DNA of 64,000 bases from Toxorhynchites rutilus septentrionalis (Eukaryota > Arthropoda > Insecta > Diptera > Culicidae): positions 165,529,325-165,593,324 of the forward strand of contig NC_073746.1 in NCBI RefSeq assembly GCF_029784135.1, read 5' to 3'. Positions 1 through 11,805 of this stretch are shown piece by piece; the stretch's first letter is position 1, and each line of letters opens with the position of its first letter. The translations under genes and the position numbers were made by a program. The notes below the pieces were generated by a model. That model ran no database searches, was not told the DNA's origin, and worked only from the letters and a program-made list of their open reading frames with translations.

Positions 1-2
1 CG

Positions 3-302
3 TTAGATTGCAAGTGGAATGTAATCCAGGACCCCAACGGTAGTGATCACTTGCCAATCAAAATTTCCATCACCATTGGGTCGAATTCTTCTGAATCTAT
101 AAACATGGCATATGACCTCACAAGACACATTGACTGGAAAAAATATGCGGACGCGATTGCTCTAGCCATCAATTCCAGAGATGGTTTACCTCCATTGGAG
201 GAGTATAACTTCCTTTCTCGTTTGATCTATGACAGCGCGGTTCGCGCTCAAACGAAACCCATCCCAGGTTCCACTATTAGTCGAAGGCCTCCCAACCCAT
301 GG
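3..302 (+). pseudogene. Endonuclease C-terminus and EN-RT linker of the LINE (partial)
   Basis: Reading the frame of the ATG at 51 back to the window start gives a peptide ending in the SDHLPI block. This block closes APE-type endonuclease domains of non-LTR retrotransposons, where D and H are catalytic. The following ~80 residues (HIDWKKYADAI and on) are the usual linker before the RT. The frame closes at a TGA (303-305), and linker sequence then continues in other frames to about 540. That indicates damage, not a real protein end. Confidence 0.7.
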
Positions 303-539
303 TGAGATAGCCAATGTTCCAAGCTTTTTGTAGAAAAATCGAATGCATTTAAAGCTTTTCGGAAACGTGGGACCCCTGAAAATTTCCCTTGTATTTATCC
401 CTTGAGAACCAGTTCAAAGATTTGATCAAAGGGAAAAAACGTGCTTATTGGCAAAATTTCGTGGGAGGTTTGTCACGAGAAACGTCAATGAAAAAATTAT
501 GGAAAGTGCCTCGAAACATGAGAAATCGCTCTTCAACGA

Positions 540-2035
540 ATGAAAGCGAAGAATATTCACATCGATGGATTTTTAATTTTGCACGGAAGGTTTGTCCTGA
601 TTCCGCTCCTGTGCAAAAAAATTGTTCGAGATATACCACAAGATAGGTGCGATCTTGATTCCGAGTTTTCAATGGTAGAATTCTCTCTTGCTCTCCTTTC
701 TTGTGACAATTCTGCTCCAGGATCGGATAGAATTAAGTTCAACTTGCTGAAAGATCTCCCTGATGTGGCGAAACATCGCTTGTTGAACTTATTCAATCGG
801 TTTCTGGAGCATAATATTGTTCCAGATGATTGGAGACAAGTACGAGTTATAGCTATTCAAAAACCCGGAAAACCCGCGTCCGACTTCAATTCCTACCGCC
901 CAATAGCAATGCTGTCTTGTATACGGAAATTGTTGGAGAAAACGATCTTGTTTCGCCTTGATCGATGGGTTGAAACGAATGGCCTACTCTCAGATACACA
1001 ATATGGGTTCCGCAGGGGCAAGGGGACGAATGATTGTCTTGCGTTGCTTTCTTCAGAAATTCAAATGGCTTACGCCGAAAAAAAAAACAAATGGCTTCAG
1101 TATTCTTGGACATAAAGGGGGCCTTTGATTCTGTTTCAATAGAGGTTTTGTCAGACAAATTACACTCTCGGGGTCTGCCGCCTCTATTGAATAATATGTT
1201 ATATAACTTGCTTTGTGAGAAACATTTGAACTTTTCTCACGGAGATTCGGCAGTAAGTCGGTTCTCTTACATGGGTCTCCCCCAGGGCTCATGTTTAAGC
1301 CCCCTTTTGTACAACTTCTATGTAAGCGACATCGACAATTGCCTTACACAAAATTGCTGCCTAAGACAACTTGCAGATGATGGAGTGGTGTCTGTCGTAG
1401 GATCAAACGAATCCGACCTGCAAGGACCCTTACAAGATACTTTGAACAATTTTTCAACCTGGGCCATTGGGCTAGGGATCGAATTCTCCACGGAGAAAAC
1501 AGAGATGGTGGTTTTTTCTAGGAAGCATAGACCAGCAAAACCAAAGCTTCAACTTTTGGGTAAACCGATCACTCATGCTATGTCATTCAAGTATCTTGGG
1601 GTCTGGTTCGACTCCAAATGTACTTGGGGGGCCCATATTAGGTATCTGAGTAAAAAATGTCAACAAAGAATAAACTTTCTCCGTACAATTACCGGCACCT
1701 GGTGGGGAGCCCATCCCGAAGATCTTATTATGTTGTATCGAACAACTATTCTCTCAGTGATGGAGTATGGCAGTTTCTGTTTTCAATCAGCTGCCAAAAC
1801 ACACCTCATTAAACTCGAGCGAATTCAGTATCTTTGTCTCCGTATTGCGTTGGGATGTATGCCCTCAACGCATACCATGAGTCTCGAGGTTTTGGCAGGC
1901 CTACTCCCACTAAAAGATCGCTTCAATTTATTATCTCTTCGGTTCCTCATCCGGTGTAAGGTTATGAATCCATTGGTGATCGGAAATTTTGAGCAATTGA
2001 TCGAGCTAAATTTTCATTCTAGATTCATGAGTTAA
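540..2035 (+). pseudogene. Reverse transcriptase domain of the LINE (frameshifted)
   Basis: RT fingers and palm are spread over two frames. The first (540-1113) holds the P-G-x-D-x-I region, the VIAIQKPGKP and YRPIAMLSCIRKLLEK blocks and the QYGFRRGKGT motif. It shifts in the A-run at 1078-1090. The second (to 2035) holds motif A (FLDIKGAFDSV), motif B (GLPQGSCLSPLLYNFY) and motif C as LADD instead of the usual YADD/FADD, then the thumb with KYLGVWFD. The TAA at 2033-2035 lies in the same frame as the RNase H part, so it is a nonsense mutation. The LADD variant plus the breaks indicate an inactive copy. Confidence 0.9.
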
Positions 2036-3078
2036 TATCATGAATTCACCTCTATGCAGGTTGTTCCTTCTTCGTATATTCCCAACCCTGTTTGTTTTCC
2101 TGACTACATCAATTCCTCTGTACATTTCGATCTGTTCATGAAGGAGAAAATCCATGAAAATCCAGATTATCTTAGATTGGGGTTCGTTCCTACAATCTTC
2201 AATGCAAAGTATGGGCGTATCAATTGTGATAATATATATTTTACTGATGGGTCCTCTATGAATGAGTCCACAGGATTTGGAGTGTTCAACGTATTTTTTA
2301 GCACCTCACACAGTCTTCAGAATCCTTGCTCGGTATATATTGCTGAATTGGCAGCGATATACTGGGCGCTGGACAGCGTCGCCTCACGACCTGTTGAACA
2401 CTATTACATTGTAACGGATAGTCTTAGCTCTGTCGAAGCTATCCGTTTAGTGAGGCCGGAAAAGCACTCGCCGTACTTCCTTGAGAGAATACGAGAAATT
2501 TTGAGTGCTTTATCCAGACGCTGTTATGTCATTACCTTTGTCCTTCACATTGCTCAATTCCGGGTAATGAGAGGGCTGACTCATTGGCAAAGGTAGGTGC
2601 AATTGAAGGCGATATTTATCAGCGTCAAATCGCCTTCAATGAATTTTATTCTTTAGTTCGCAAAAATACCATCGCAAACTGGCAGCGTAAGTGGAACGAA
2701 GATGAATTGGGCCGGTGGTTTCACTCGATTATCCCTAAGGTTAGCCTCAAACCGTGGTTCAAAAGTCTAGACTTGAGTCGGGACTTTATCCGCACCTTCT
2801 CCCGACTCATGTCCAATCACTGTTCGTTAGATGCACTACTCTTTCGTTTCAATCTTGCCAGCAGCAATCTCTGCGTTTGTGGCCAAGGTTATCACGACAT
2901 CGAGCACATTGTTTGGTCGTGCGAGGTGTATCTGGTCGCCAGATCGAATTTAGAAAACTCCCTTCGGGCCCGAGGAAGACAGCCCAATGTGCCGGTGAGA
3001 GATGTGTTGGCTCGGTTAGACCTTGATTACATGTCCCATATATATGTTTTCCTTAAAGCTATAGATCTTCGTGTGTGA
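2036..3078 (+). pseudogene. RNase H domain and C-terminal Cys/His motif of the LINE (frameshifted)
   Basis: RNase H I acidic residues are visible: the first D in YFTDGSSMNESTG, the E in AELAAIYWAL, and the D in VTDSLSSVEA. The last block (GNERADSLAK) is in the next frame, after a one-base shift between 2545 and 2583. The 3' half ends with a C-V-C-G...H....C motif near 2871-2925, typical of the C-terminus of I/LOA/R1-group pol proteins. The stop at 3076-3078 is followed by the 3' UTR. Confidence 0.85.
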
Positions 3079-3432
3079 TTGTCCCTACATCCTAATACCC
3101 TCCTTTCCTTCCTTTGCGGGTAATTCGTCCCCTTGCTATAAATAGTAGAATAAGTTGAAATGTAAATAAACTATAGATATACGAATAGATTTAAGAATTG
3201 AGTGCTTATCAACATTGTTACAATTTCCTTATATCCCATCCTTCTCCTAAAAATATGTCACCCTTCTAAACTCGAGTACACCGCGAGTAATCGGTTTTCC
3301 ACCTTACTAACCATAGATGTAAGAAAATTGTTTCTATATATATATAGTTTTAAAAATATATTTAAGAATTCGGCTCCTTTAAACTTAAGTAACTGAGCCT
3401 GTAAAAATAAACGAATTAAAAAAAAAAAAAAA

Positions 3433-4436
3433 GATTTTCCAATAAAAAAGTTGATGCAAAAAAAATGTCTTGAAATTGCATGAAAGGAGGAGGTTTACTG
3501 TTATCTCGGAAAAAATATGTTCGTTTATTTGTTTGTTTATTTGTTTAAATATAACTTTCATCTCTCAACATCGTCTTAATGAATAAAAACTTGCAAAATA
3601 GTCGAACAAAACATTGAAACATAACATTAAACACATCGGGACTCTCAATTCGGTTTCTGAAGCGTAGTGATGATTCTTCAAAGTCAAAAAACTGCTCTAC
3701 GGACGAGAAGATTCTGATCATTTTAACCGTAAATCTCGAGGTTTCATGTAATTTGGCATAATTTTTTTTTAAATCCTGATTTCATGATTCCATTTTCTTT
3801 GGGTGATTTTTCAATTTTCAAAAAAAACTCAATCTTTGACGTCTTTGTGACACTAGTAAATAAAATCTGGTTGAGCTGAAATTTTTCATAGGGTACTTTT
3901 TCGCGTGAATCAACATTTTGAAAGAAGTTCTGTTTGGAAATTCGAGATGACCATTTTTATTGGCACTCTAATACAAACCTATAATTCCTTGCTGCTTTTC
4001 TTCACCGAATCAGATTTGCACTATGCTTGCTTCGTGCATATTCTAAGAATGCATTTTGAGGCGAAAAATTTTGCACGCTCAAAACGGTAGCATTATAGAA
4101 ACTGAGGTTGGCATTGGGGAACACAACATTTATAGAGCTCTTGCTGCCAGTCGACGACATGCATGAATCGCTGATCAATCACGACTGAGATATAAACGCT
4201 CGGAACCTATGTCGGTGAAGATACCAATAAAAAGATACCGATATCTTCTAATTACAACTGACATTTTTTGTAGCCGATGGAATGACAGTTTTATCATTCG
4301 AATTAGAAGCACACCATCCTACGAGAATACTCTGAGATGGTGGAGTCTTGGAATTGACTCATCTGGTCATGGGAACCATTTCAAATTTCAAGAAATTTAC
4401 GAAAATGGACAAGTCCGAAGGCTAATATTTCAAGAC
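3433..4436. other. AT-rich spacer, no gene seen
   Basis: No coding exon, RNA gene or TE end was recognised. The short reading frames have no known motif. The segment gctgagatataaacgctcgg-like near 4185 faintly resembles the histone-type promoter at 39883, but this is too weak to call. Confidence 0.4.
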
Positions 4437-6705
4437 AGGGCCTGGCCGGGTAAGGGTGTAGAAAGTGCCCCCAAACCAAACCACCAGCTGTATGGCAAAT
4501 ATTGTATAGGATATTAAATAAGAAATTTTGGCGGTTTATTTGTACCCCTATATGGTTTAACATAGGATCTATAGTGAAAAACTTACTTTTTCGTTTTTTT
4601 CACGCCATCCTCAAAAGCTTCGAGATAAAAATTTGTAAAAAATACTGAATGTGCATCTTACTACGGTGTATCAAGAAAAAATATGAAAAAAAACAATTTC
4701 ATCAAAAAATGAAGTACAAAAAAAAAATTGAGATTTTCAATTTTTTTTGGATTTAGAGATTCAGTACTGCGCTAATTTATATTTAAATGTGTTCCTACGG
4801 CTTTTCTAGATATGTGTGATTTTTTATAGATATTTTCAGTGTTCAAAGTGCGCAGTTCAAAAAAATATTTTTTTTATAATTCCAAAGGGTCTGGCTTGGT
4901 AAGGGAGTAAAAAGTCCCCCAAACCAAATCACCAGCTGTATGGAAAATATTGTATAGGGTACTAAATAAAACATTTTGACAGTAATACCATACATTTGAG
5001 TCCTTATATGGTAGATCTATGGTGAAAATTGCATAGATTTTTTTATAACTTTTCGTTTTTTTTTTCACGCCATTCTCAATAGCCTTGAGACAAAAATATG
5101 AAATAATGCTGAAAGTACATCTTGCTAGGGTGTATCGATAAATACCTTCAAACTATTTTTTTCATCAAAAAATCTAATAATAAAAAAATTTAAACACGCG
5201 ATACAAAAAAATGTTATATATTTTCTGGCATTTCGAAATTTTGAAAAAAAAATATATATAACTTTGAGACCCACTTCTGTTCTAATTTTTATCTAAATGC
5301 GTTCGTATGTATCTTATTTTCTACATGTGGCGTAATTTTTTCCTGAATTTTTAAGAGCATTGCGAGACACAAAAATAATTCTCTTCATCGTATGCATTAT
5401 TGTTTTCATTTTCTTGAAATCAATTATTTTATTGTATTCGTGGTTTTCAATTGTAAGATTAAAATAAAAAAAATTATAATTTAGATTTTTTCAAGTGTTC
5501 TTCTCATTAATCCGAATGATCTTTCCACAAGGACTTTATTTTTTCTCACAAAGCTCTATCGTACTGCTGACTCCTATGAATTGTGTAAACATCTAAATCC
5601 AATGTTAAGATAATCTCATATATTTTAAGATACGAGAAAAAAATTGTACAGCGCAATGCTCTAAATATACCGACAAAGTTCAGACATATGAAAAACAAAA
5701 TTTAAAAAATATTAGAGCAGTAATGGGTTTCTAAATTCATAATAAATTAAAAATGCCCAAAGGCCAAAAAACAATTTTTTTTTCGCGCAATTCTCTTAAA
5801 AATTCAAGAAAAAATTACGCTACATGTGGAAAAAAACAACACATACGAACGCATTCAAATAAAAATTAGAGTAAAATTGGGTCTCAGAGTAATTTTTTTT
5901 TCAAAATTTCGAAATGCCTGAAAATATATATAATTTGTTTTGTACCGCGAGAAACACTTTAATAATTCTGAAAAAATCACATATACGTAAAATAGACGGA
6001 GGAAGAAGTTTGAATACAAACTAGAGTAGTACCGAATCTCAAAATGAAAAAAAAATTAAAATAAAAATTAAAATTTAAATTATGTTTAGTGTTTGATTTT
6101 CTAAAGAAAAAAAGGCGCACTTTTCACCATATATCCTATAATGTACCATATAAGGACTCAAATATATGGTACTACTGCCAAAATGTTTTATTTTTAGCAC
6201 CCTATACAATATTTTCCATACAGCTGGTGATTTTGTTTGGGGGCATTTTTTACTCTCTTACCATGCCAGACTCTTCGGAAATATAAAAAAAAAATTTTGT
6301 ACCGCGCAGCACTGAAAAAAATCGGAACAAAATCACACATATCTAGAAAAGCCGTAGGAACACATATAAATATGAATCAGAGTAGTACTGAATCTCTAAA
6401 TAAAAAAAAATCAATATTTCAATATAGTTTTTAGTACTCAAATTTTTGATGAATTTTGATGATACGGTGTATAACGTAGTAAGATGCACATTCAGTTTTT
6501 TTTTTTCAAATTTTTAGCTCGAAGCTTTTGAGGATGGCGTGAAATAAACGAAAAAGTACGGTTTTCACTATAGATCCTATGTCAAACCACATAGGGGTTC
6601 AAATAAACCGTCAAAATTTCTTATTTAATATCCTATACAATATTTGCCATACAGCTAGTGATTTGGTTTGGGGACACTTTTTACTCCCTTACCCGGCCAG
6701 GCCCT
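4437..6705. repeat. Foldback (long inverted repeat) element E, copy 1
   Basis: The left end AGGGCCTGGCCGGGTAAGGG and the right end are exact inverted copies. The arms stay inverted for many hundreds of bases, for example the landmark ccaccagctgtatgg at 4480 against the inverse at 6650, and the cataggatctatagtgaaaa motif. Each arm contains a second, internal terminus-like copy (at 4888 and at 6230-6290). No transposase is visible and no clear target duplication was found. It is a non-autonomous element of unknown superfamily, strongly AT-rich with many A/T runs. Confidence 0.75.
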
Positions 6706-6949
6706 TCATAACAACATTTAAAAAAAAAGTAAAATGTTAATTTCGGCGCTTGCGTCACTATGCGAAATTACGGCAGTCATGGGAAGACTCGTGTGTCTAA
6801 TCCAAATGAAAAAAAAAAACAGTTGATGGTGTAGAACCTGCTCGGGCGTAGTGTTTTATAAATATTGTCCCGAACATTGACAACATTACTACTTTCGTAT
6901 ATTAGCACTAGTTTAAATCGTCTCCTACAATGGTTCCCCAATAATTAAC

Positions 6950-7487
6950 ACTGGTAAAATGGGAAAATTCGGAAAATTCAATTATCATATATTCTACAAT
7001 TACATAGTGACAAGCGTTATTAGTCCATTCGATGTTTGCGCTAACGAAATTGATCTTTGTTCGAAAGTGGAAATGGATTTTAATGTGATAAAGCGCACTC
7101 CTACATATTTACCTATCTATATAAATAAAAATAGATCGCCGAATGTGTTGATAAGAGCAAAATTCCAGGAAGTAATTGTCCGATTTAGAGCTGTCTTTAT
7201 TCTATCATATTTTCTGTATCAAACATTTATTCCATGTAACGGAGTAACATGTTACTTGCTAGTGGTTGAAAAATCTCGAACGATAAATATATCTGAAAAT
7301 AATCTGATATCATAATGACGAGTTCTTGTAGAAGTACTAGGAAATTTATAGTAAAAGTTAATTTTAAAAGGTAGATTAGAAGATCAATTTATGCGATTGG
7401 ACCCGTGAAAGTGCGCTCAGTAAGAAAACGTGAATTTTATAACGAAAAATAGATTTTTGGCGGGACGAAGCTTGCCGGGTGAGCTAG
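6950..7487 (+). mobile_element. Helitron 3' part (canonical CTAG-ending family), copy a
   Basis: The segment ends gccgggtgag-CTAG followed by T, the classical Helitron 3' end (CTRR, inserted 5' of T). Its interior is collinear with the 3' parts of the copies ending at 40266 and 59230, with shared blocks around ttctacaattacatag, gacccgtgaa and gggacgaag. The 5' end is missing or unrecognised. No Rep/helicase coding sequence is present. Confidence 0.6.
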
Positions 7488-7489
7488 TT

Positions 7490-8333
7490 ATACATAAAAA
7501 TAGCATTCTCTCCTTCGTTGCCTCGTTGTCCGGGACATTTTTTGTAGAGAGTGGTAATAACTTTATAGCCAGGTGATGTATATCAAGTACCCTATGGCCA
7601 TGAGTCCTCTCTTGGGAAGTTTGTGTAGCTGCTGTAGTGAACTGGTTTCATTGGGTGTTAAGTTCTGCTTATTTTTCGGAAAGGGAAAGGAGAATGGGCA
7701 AGTGCATTGGAGGAAGTGAAGCAGAATTCTTTGGAAGACATACATATATTAAGATCGCGACTTCACAAGCTTATCTGATATGCGTGAGTATACCCTTTCG
7801 AACATCTAGTTCAGCAGCCAGTTAAATTCTTTAATTGCATTTTATACATTACCAAACAACATGCTCTATATCATGATATCCTGGACCAACATTACATAAA
7901 TTGTTAAAAACAAGACCTACACGATAAACCGTGAACTGAGCACGAATTGATTGGACAACATTCAATACAACAACTGATAAAAGCTTATTATTGGCAATAT
8001 AATACGCATCAGTTAACATTGTGAACTAACGCCCAAATGAAGGCAAAAAGAATGCTCGTTGTGTCAGGGAGGAACGCGAGTGGTTGGTGCAATCGAAAAA
8101 AACATACCCATTTTAATCGTCAAATTGTTTGACTTTTTTACTATGTTTTCTGTTCGTGTTTCGAACAAAAAATGCTGGGTAAAAATTTCCTGTCTAATGG
8201 TATACAACACAACATACGTCGCAATAACGATTTTGAGTAATATGCGTTTAAAAAATCTTAATGAATCGTTACATTTTTCGTAGAGTTATCCCCCTATATA
8301 GAAATCAAAGACATAGTCCGATGTCAAAAATAG
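7490..8333 (-). mobile_element. Element D copy, 5' end GACATCGGACTATGTC-type on the minus strand
   Basis: The right end (about 8312-8328) reads on the minus strand GACATCGGACTATGTCTTTGATTTCTATATAGGGGG. This matches the 5' end at 30653 and resembles the GACGTAGGACTACGTC ends of the histone-bearing family. The left part (gcctcgttgtccgggac; ccaggtgatg) recurs inverted at 30940-31010. The interior carries no recognisable gene. Confidence 0.5.
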
Positions 8334-9984
8334 ATTGTTCCGTTATGATTTTAAGAAGAATAGCAATTTTTCCCTGTATTATAGTGACATTCAACGCTTC
8401 TGGCTGGTTCGTCACATTACTTCCATTTTTGGAAGAATGGGAGTCAGAATTAAACTCGTAACCTTCTGCGGGAGGGATACGGAAGTTACCACTACGCCAG
8501 ATCGCTTCCTCGAGGATAGAAATAATTTAATTACTCTTAATTCATATATTTTGGGGACTTTGTCGTAGTCTTGAAGGCTACGAATTGAAAATTTTCATAT
8601 TAAATTTCAGTCTCAATATATGCTGTTGGCTGCTCGCTGTCTAGAGTAAAACTAAGAAATAAATCACAGAGTAAGAGTACTCATTCCTTCGTCTGCTCGC
8701 TGCTACGTTACTCGCTCGTTTTTGACACCACAATCGGGAAAGTACAGATTGATTGCACCAATCGACCAATCAGAGCGCGGAATGTTCGCTTAAATAATGT
8801 TTGACATTTCTGTATTGTATTGTTTGACGTAGGATCTATAGTGAAAAACGTAGTTTTTCGTTCATTTAACGCCATTCTCAAAAGCTTCGAGATAAAAGTT
8901 TGAAAAAAAATACTGAATGTGCTACGGTGTATCAATAATTATCAAAAAAATATTGAAATTTAAAAAAAATGGGATTTACAGATTCAGTACTACTCTAACT
9001 CATATTTAAATGTGTTCCTACGGCTTTTTTAGATATGTGTGATTTTTTTCAGTGTTGCGTGGTACACAATTTTTTTTTTATATTCCCAAAGAGTTTGGCT
9101 GGGTAAGGGAGTAAAAAGTGTCTCAAACCAAATCACCAGGTGTAGAGAAAATATTGTATAGAGTACTAAATAAAACATTTAGGCAGTAGTACAATATATT
9201 TGAGTCCTTATATGGTACACCATAGGATCTATGGTGAAAAATGCACCTTTTGCTTTTTTTCACGCCATTCTCAATATTTTTGAGACAAAAATAAGAAAAA
9301 GTACTGAATGTACAACTTACTAAGGTGTGTGTATCGATCAATATTTTCAAACAATTTCTTCATCAAAAAATCAAATATTAAAAAAAAATTAAAATAATGT
9401 TTATTTTTATTTTAAATTAAATTTTAATTTTTTTTATTCTGAGATTCAGTTTTACTCTAGTTTGTATACAAATTTCTTCCTACGTCTATTTCAGGTATAT
9501 GTGATTTTTTTCTGAATTTTTAGAGTGTTTTCCGCGGTACAAATAAAATTATAAATATATTCAGGCATTTCGAAATATTGAAAGAAATATAAAAACCAAA
9601 ATTTGGCCTTTGGGCATTTTTATTTTATTTTGAATTTAGATACCCAGTACTGCTCTGATATTTATTTAAATTTTGTTTTTGACGTGGGACTACGCGTATA
9701 TGGGGGGTAAAATGAAAACCTAAACACAGAACATGCAGGAAAAAACATTTTTTACTGGATCGGAAAGATGTTTGCATCAATTGATAGGAAATATTTCTAC
9801 GCTTCTATCGCGATTATTAAAATGTTATTTTTCATTAGATAAACAATTGAATAACTGTAAAATGTTAAGCGTTATCTAAACGCCCAAACTACCTCGTTTT
9901 GATTGGCCCGATTTACGGTTTCCTCAACACAACCATCAAAACCAAGCAGCATTAGAGAAATCGGCATTGCAAATACTTTAAAGT

Positions 9985-10330
9985 CGGGGGTATTTTTGTT
10001 CCGACTGAAATGTGATTCCCTAACACAGACTTCAAATCCATGAAGCGTGGGGAAACTGGCATTACGAATACATGCATGACGGGGCCATTTCTTTTCCTAC
10101 TAAATTGTGTTTCCCCAACACAAACTTCAAAACCAAGGTGTCAGGGGAAATTGACATTGCAAATTCATGCAGATCGGCGGTATTTTTCTTCCGACTGAAA
10201 TGTGTTTCCCTAACACAGACTTTATATCCAAGGAGCGTGGGGAAATTGGTATTGCGAATACATTGCGGGAACTTTTTTGTTCCGACTGAAATGTGTTTGC
10301 CTAACACAGACTTCAAAGCCAAAAGTCATC
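9985..10330 (+). repeat. Minisatellite core of element B1 (about 90-bp units)
   Basis: There are about four imperfect tandem units. Landmarks in each are ttccgactgaaatgtg, then a short dyad TGTGTT-tccct-AACACA, then cttcaaa-cca, then a ggggaaa-ttggcattgc block and atacatgc. The same unit recurs in the elements at 26719 and 46289. Confidence 0.75.
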
Positions 10331-10481
10331 ATACCAAACGTAAAAGGACTGTCATTGAATTTATTTGTAATGAAGAACATAATCTATCACAATGCGGAAA
10401 TTATCCTTATATGTCATTATACAATCTTTTTACTCACAAAGCAAATATATTGAATTCAATCGAATTCGGAAAATGTTTCAT

Positions 10482-10620
10482 TTGTGGAGGCGATCATCCA
10501 TACCTCTAACGCTAAAGGTCCAGAGTTCAATTCTCACTCCCGACATTCTTCCAAAAAATGGAAGTAAAAGTGACGAACCAGCTAAAATGTGCTGAAAGTC
10601 ACTATAATAGAGAAAAAAAT
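10482..10620 (+). mobile_element. tRNA-derived SINE (family 2) nested in B1
   Basis: A box-B-like sequence (gagttcaattctc) is followed by a body shared with 36515-36665 (cactcccgacattcttcc; gaaagtcacta) and an A-rich tail. It is flanked by the direct repeat TGTTTCAT at 10474-10481 and 10621-10628. The sister element at 46289 lacks the SINE and has a single TTGTTTCAT at this place. Confidence 0.75.
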
Positions 10621-11805
10621 TGTTTCATCCAATCAAAAATTTAATCAATACAAACAAATGATTGCTAAGCTAAGGTAGTCCCACGTCAACCATGCGGTTA
10701 TATCATAGACATAACCAACCCATTTTTTATATGTCGAAATTTCGTCGGTATATTTAGAACATTGCGCTGTACAAAGATTTTTTTCTCATATTTTGAAATA
10801 TATGAGATTATTTTTACATCGGATTTAGATGGTTTACCAAATTCTTAGGAGTCAGCAGTACGATAGAGTTCTGTGAGAAAAAAAGTCCTTGGGGAAAGTT
10901 CATTCGGATTAATGAGAAAAACACTTAAAAACATCCAAATTATTATTATTATTTTTTTATTTTAAGCTTACAATTGAAAACTACGAATACAATAAAATAA
11001 TCTATTTCAAGAAAATAAAAATAATAATTCAGACGATGAAGAAAATATTTTTGTGCATTGCGGCTCTGTAAAATTCAGGAAAAAATTGCACCACATGTAG
11101 AAAAAAGACACATACGAACGCATTTAAATAAAAATTAGAACAGAAGCGGGTCTCAAAGTTATATTTTTTTTCAAAATTTCGAAATGCCAGAAAATATATT
11201 TAATGTTTTTGTACCGCATATTTAAATTTTTTTATAATTACATTTTTCGATGACAAAATTGTTTGAAGATATTTATCGATACACTTTGTACCTTCAGTAT
11301 TTTTTTTTCCATATTTTTGTCTAAAAGCTATTAAGAATGACGTGAAAAAAACGAGAAGGTGAATTTTTCACCATAGATCCTATGGTGTACCGTATAAGGC
11401 CTCAAATATATGGTACTACTGCCAAAATGTTTTATTTAGTACTCTATACAATATTTTTCATACAGCCGGTGATTTGGTTTGAAGGCACTTTTTACTCCCT
11501 TATCCAGCCAGACTATGAAAATATAAAAAAATATTTTTTTTGTGCAGCGCAACACTGAAAAAAATCACACAAATCTAGAAAAGCCGTAGGAACACATTTA
11601 AATATGAATTAGAGTAGTACTGAATCTCTAAATCCCAAAATTTTTTTTTTCAAAATTTCAATATTTATTTTGGTACTTAAATTTTTGATAAAAAAATTTT
11701 TTGATAATTTTTCTTGATACACCGTAGTAAGATGCACATTCAGTATTTTTTTCAATTTTTTGTTTGGGGGCACTTTTTACTCCCTTACCCGGCCCTTTGG
11801 TCAAA

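Larger units (their letters stand above)
1..3432 (+). mobile_element. Non-LTR (LINE) retrotransposon, RNase H-bearing, 5' cut by window edge
   Basis: The segment reads as the 3' part of a LINE. It contains the C-terminus of an APE-type endonuclease, a reverse transcriptase, an RNase H domain, a Cys/His motif, about 340 bases of 3' UTR and a poly-A run at about 3418-3432. RNase H plus the terminal C-x-C-G...H....C motif points to the I/LOA/R1-like group; I cannot name the clade with confidence. The copy is dead, with frameshifts near 300-540, 1078-1090 and 2545-2583 and an in-frame stop at 2033-2035. The 5' end lies outside the window. Confidence 0.9.
9681..10727 (+). mobile_element. Helentron/DINE-like element B1, inserted in foldback copy 2
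   Basis: The 5' end is GACGTGGGACTACG. Near the 3' end is the inverse motif GTAGTCCCACGTC (10674-10686), then a hairpin at 10696-10716 (9-bp arms, one mismatch) and CCCATTTTTT. The core holds an about 90-bp minisatellite (about 9985-10330). Comparison with the unoccupied site in foldback copy 1 fixes both ends and suggests insertion into a T-run. It carries no transposase. A SINE is nested inside at 10482-10620. Confidence 0.7.
8822..11805. repeat. Foldback element E, copy 2, split by an insertion
   Basis: It is homologous to the 4437-6705 element but truncated at the left, beginning inside the arm at the gatctatagtgaaaa landmark. It also has an internal deletion near 11755, just before the right end. 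It is interrupted at 9681-10727 by a family element. The flanks ttaaattttgttttt and atatgtcgaaatttcgtcgg join to match the uninterrupted sequence of copy 1 (inverse of about 5680-5720). Confidence 0.7.

Noticed and set aside
9985..10330. CRISPR-like array (regular units with an internal dyad)
   Set aside because: Units are imperfect tandem repeats without distinct spacers, recur at 26995 and 46565 inside the same TE family, and the genome is eukaryotic.
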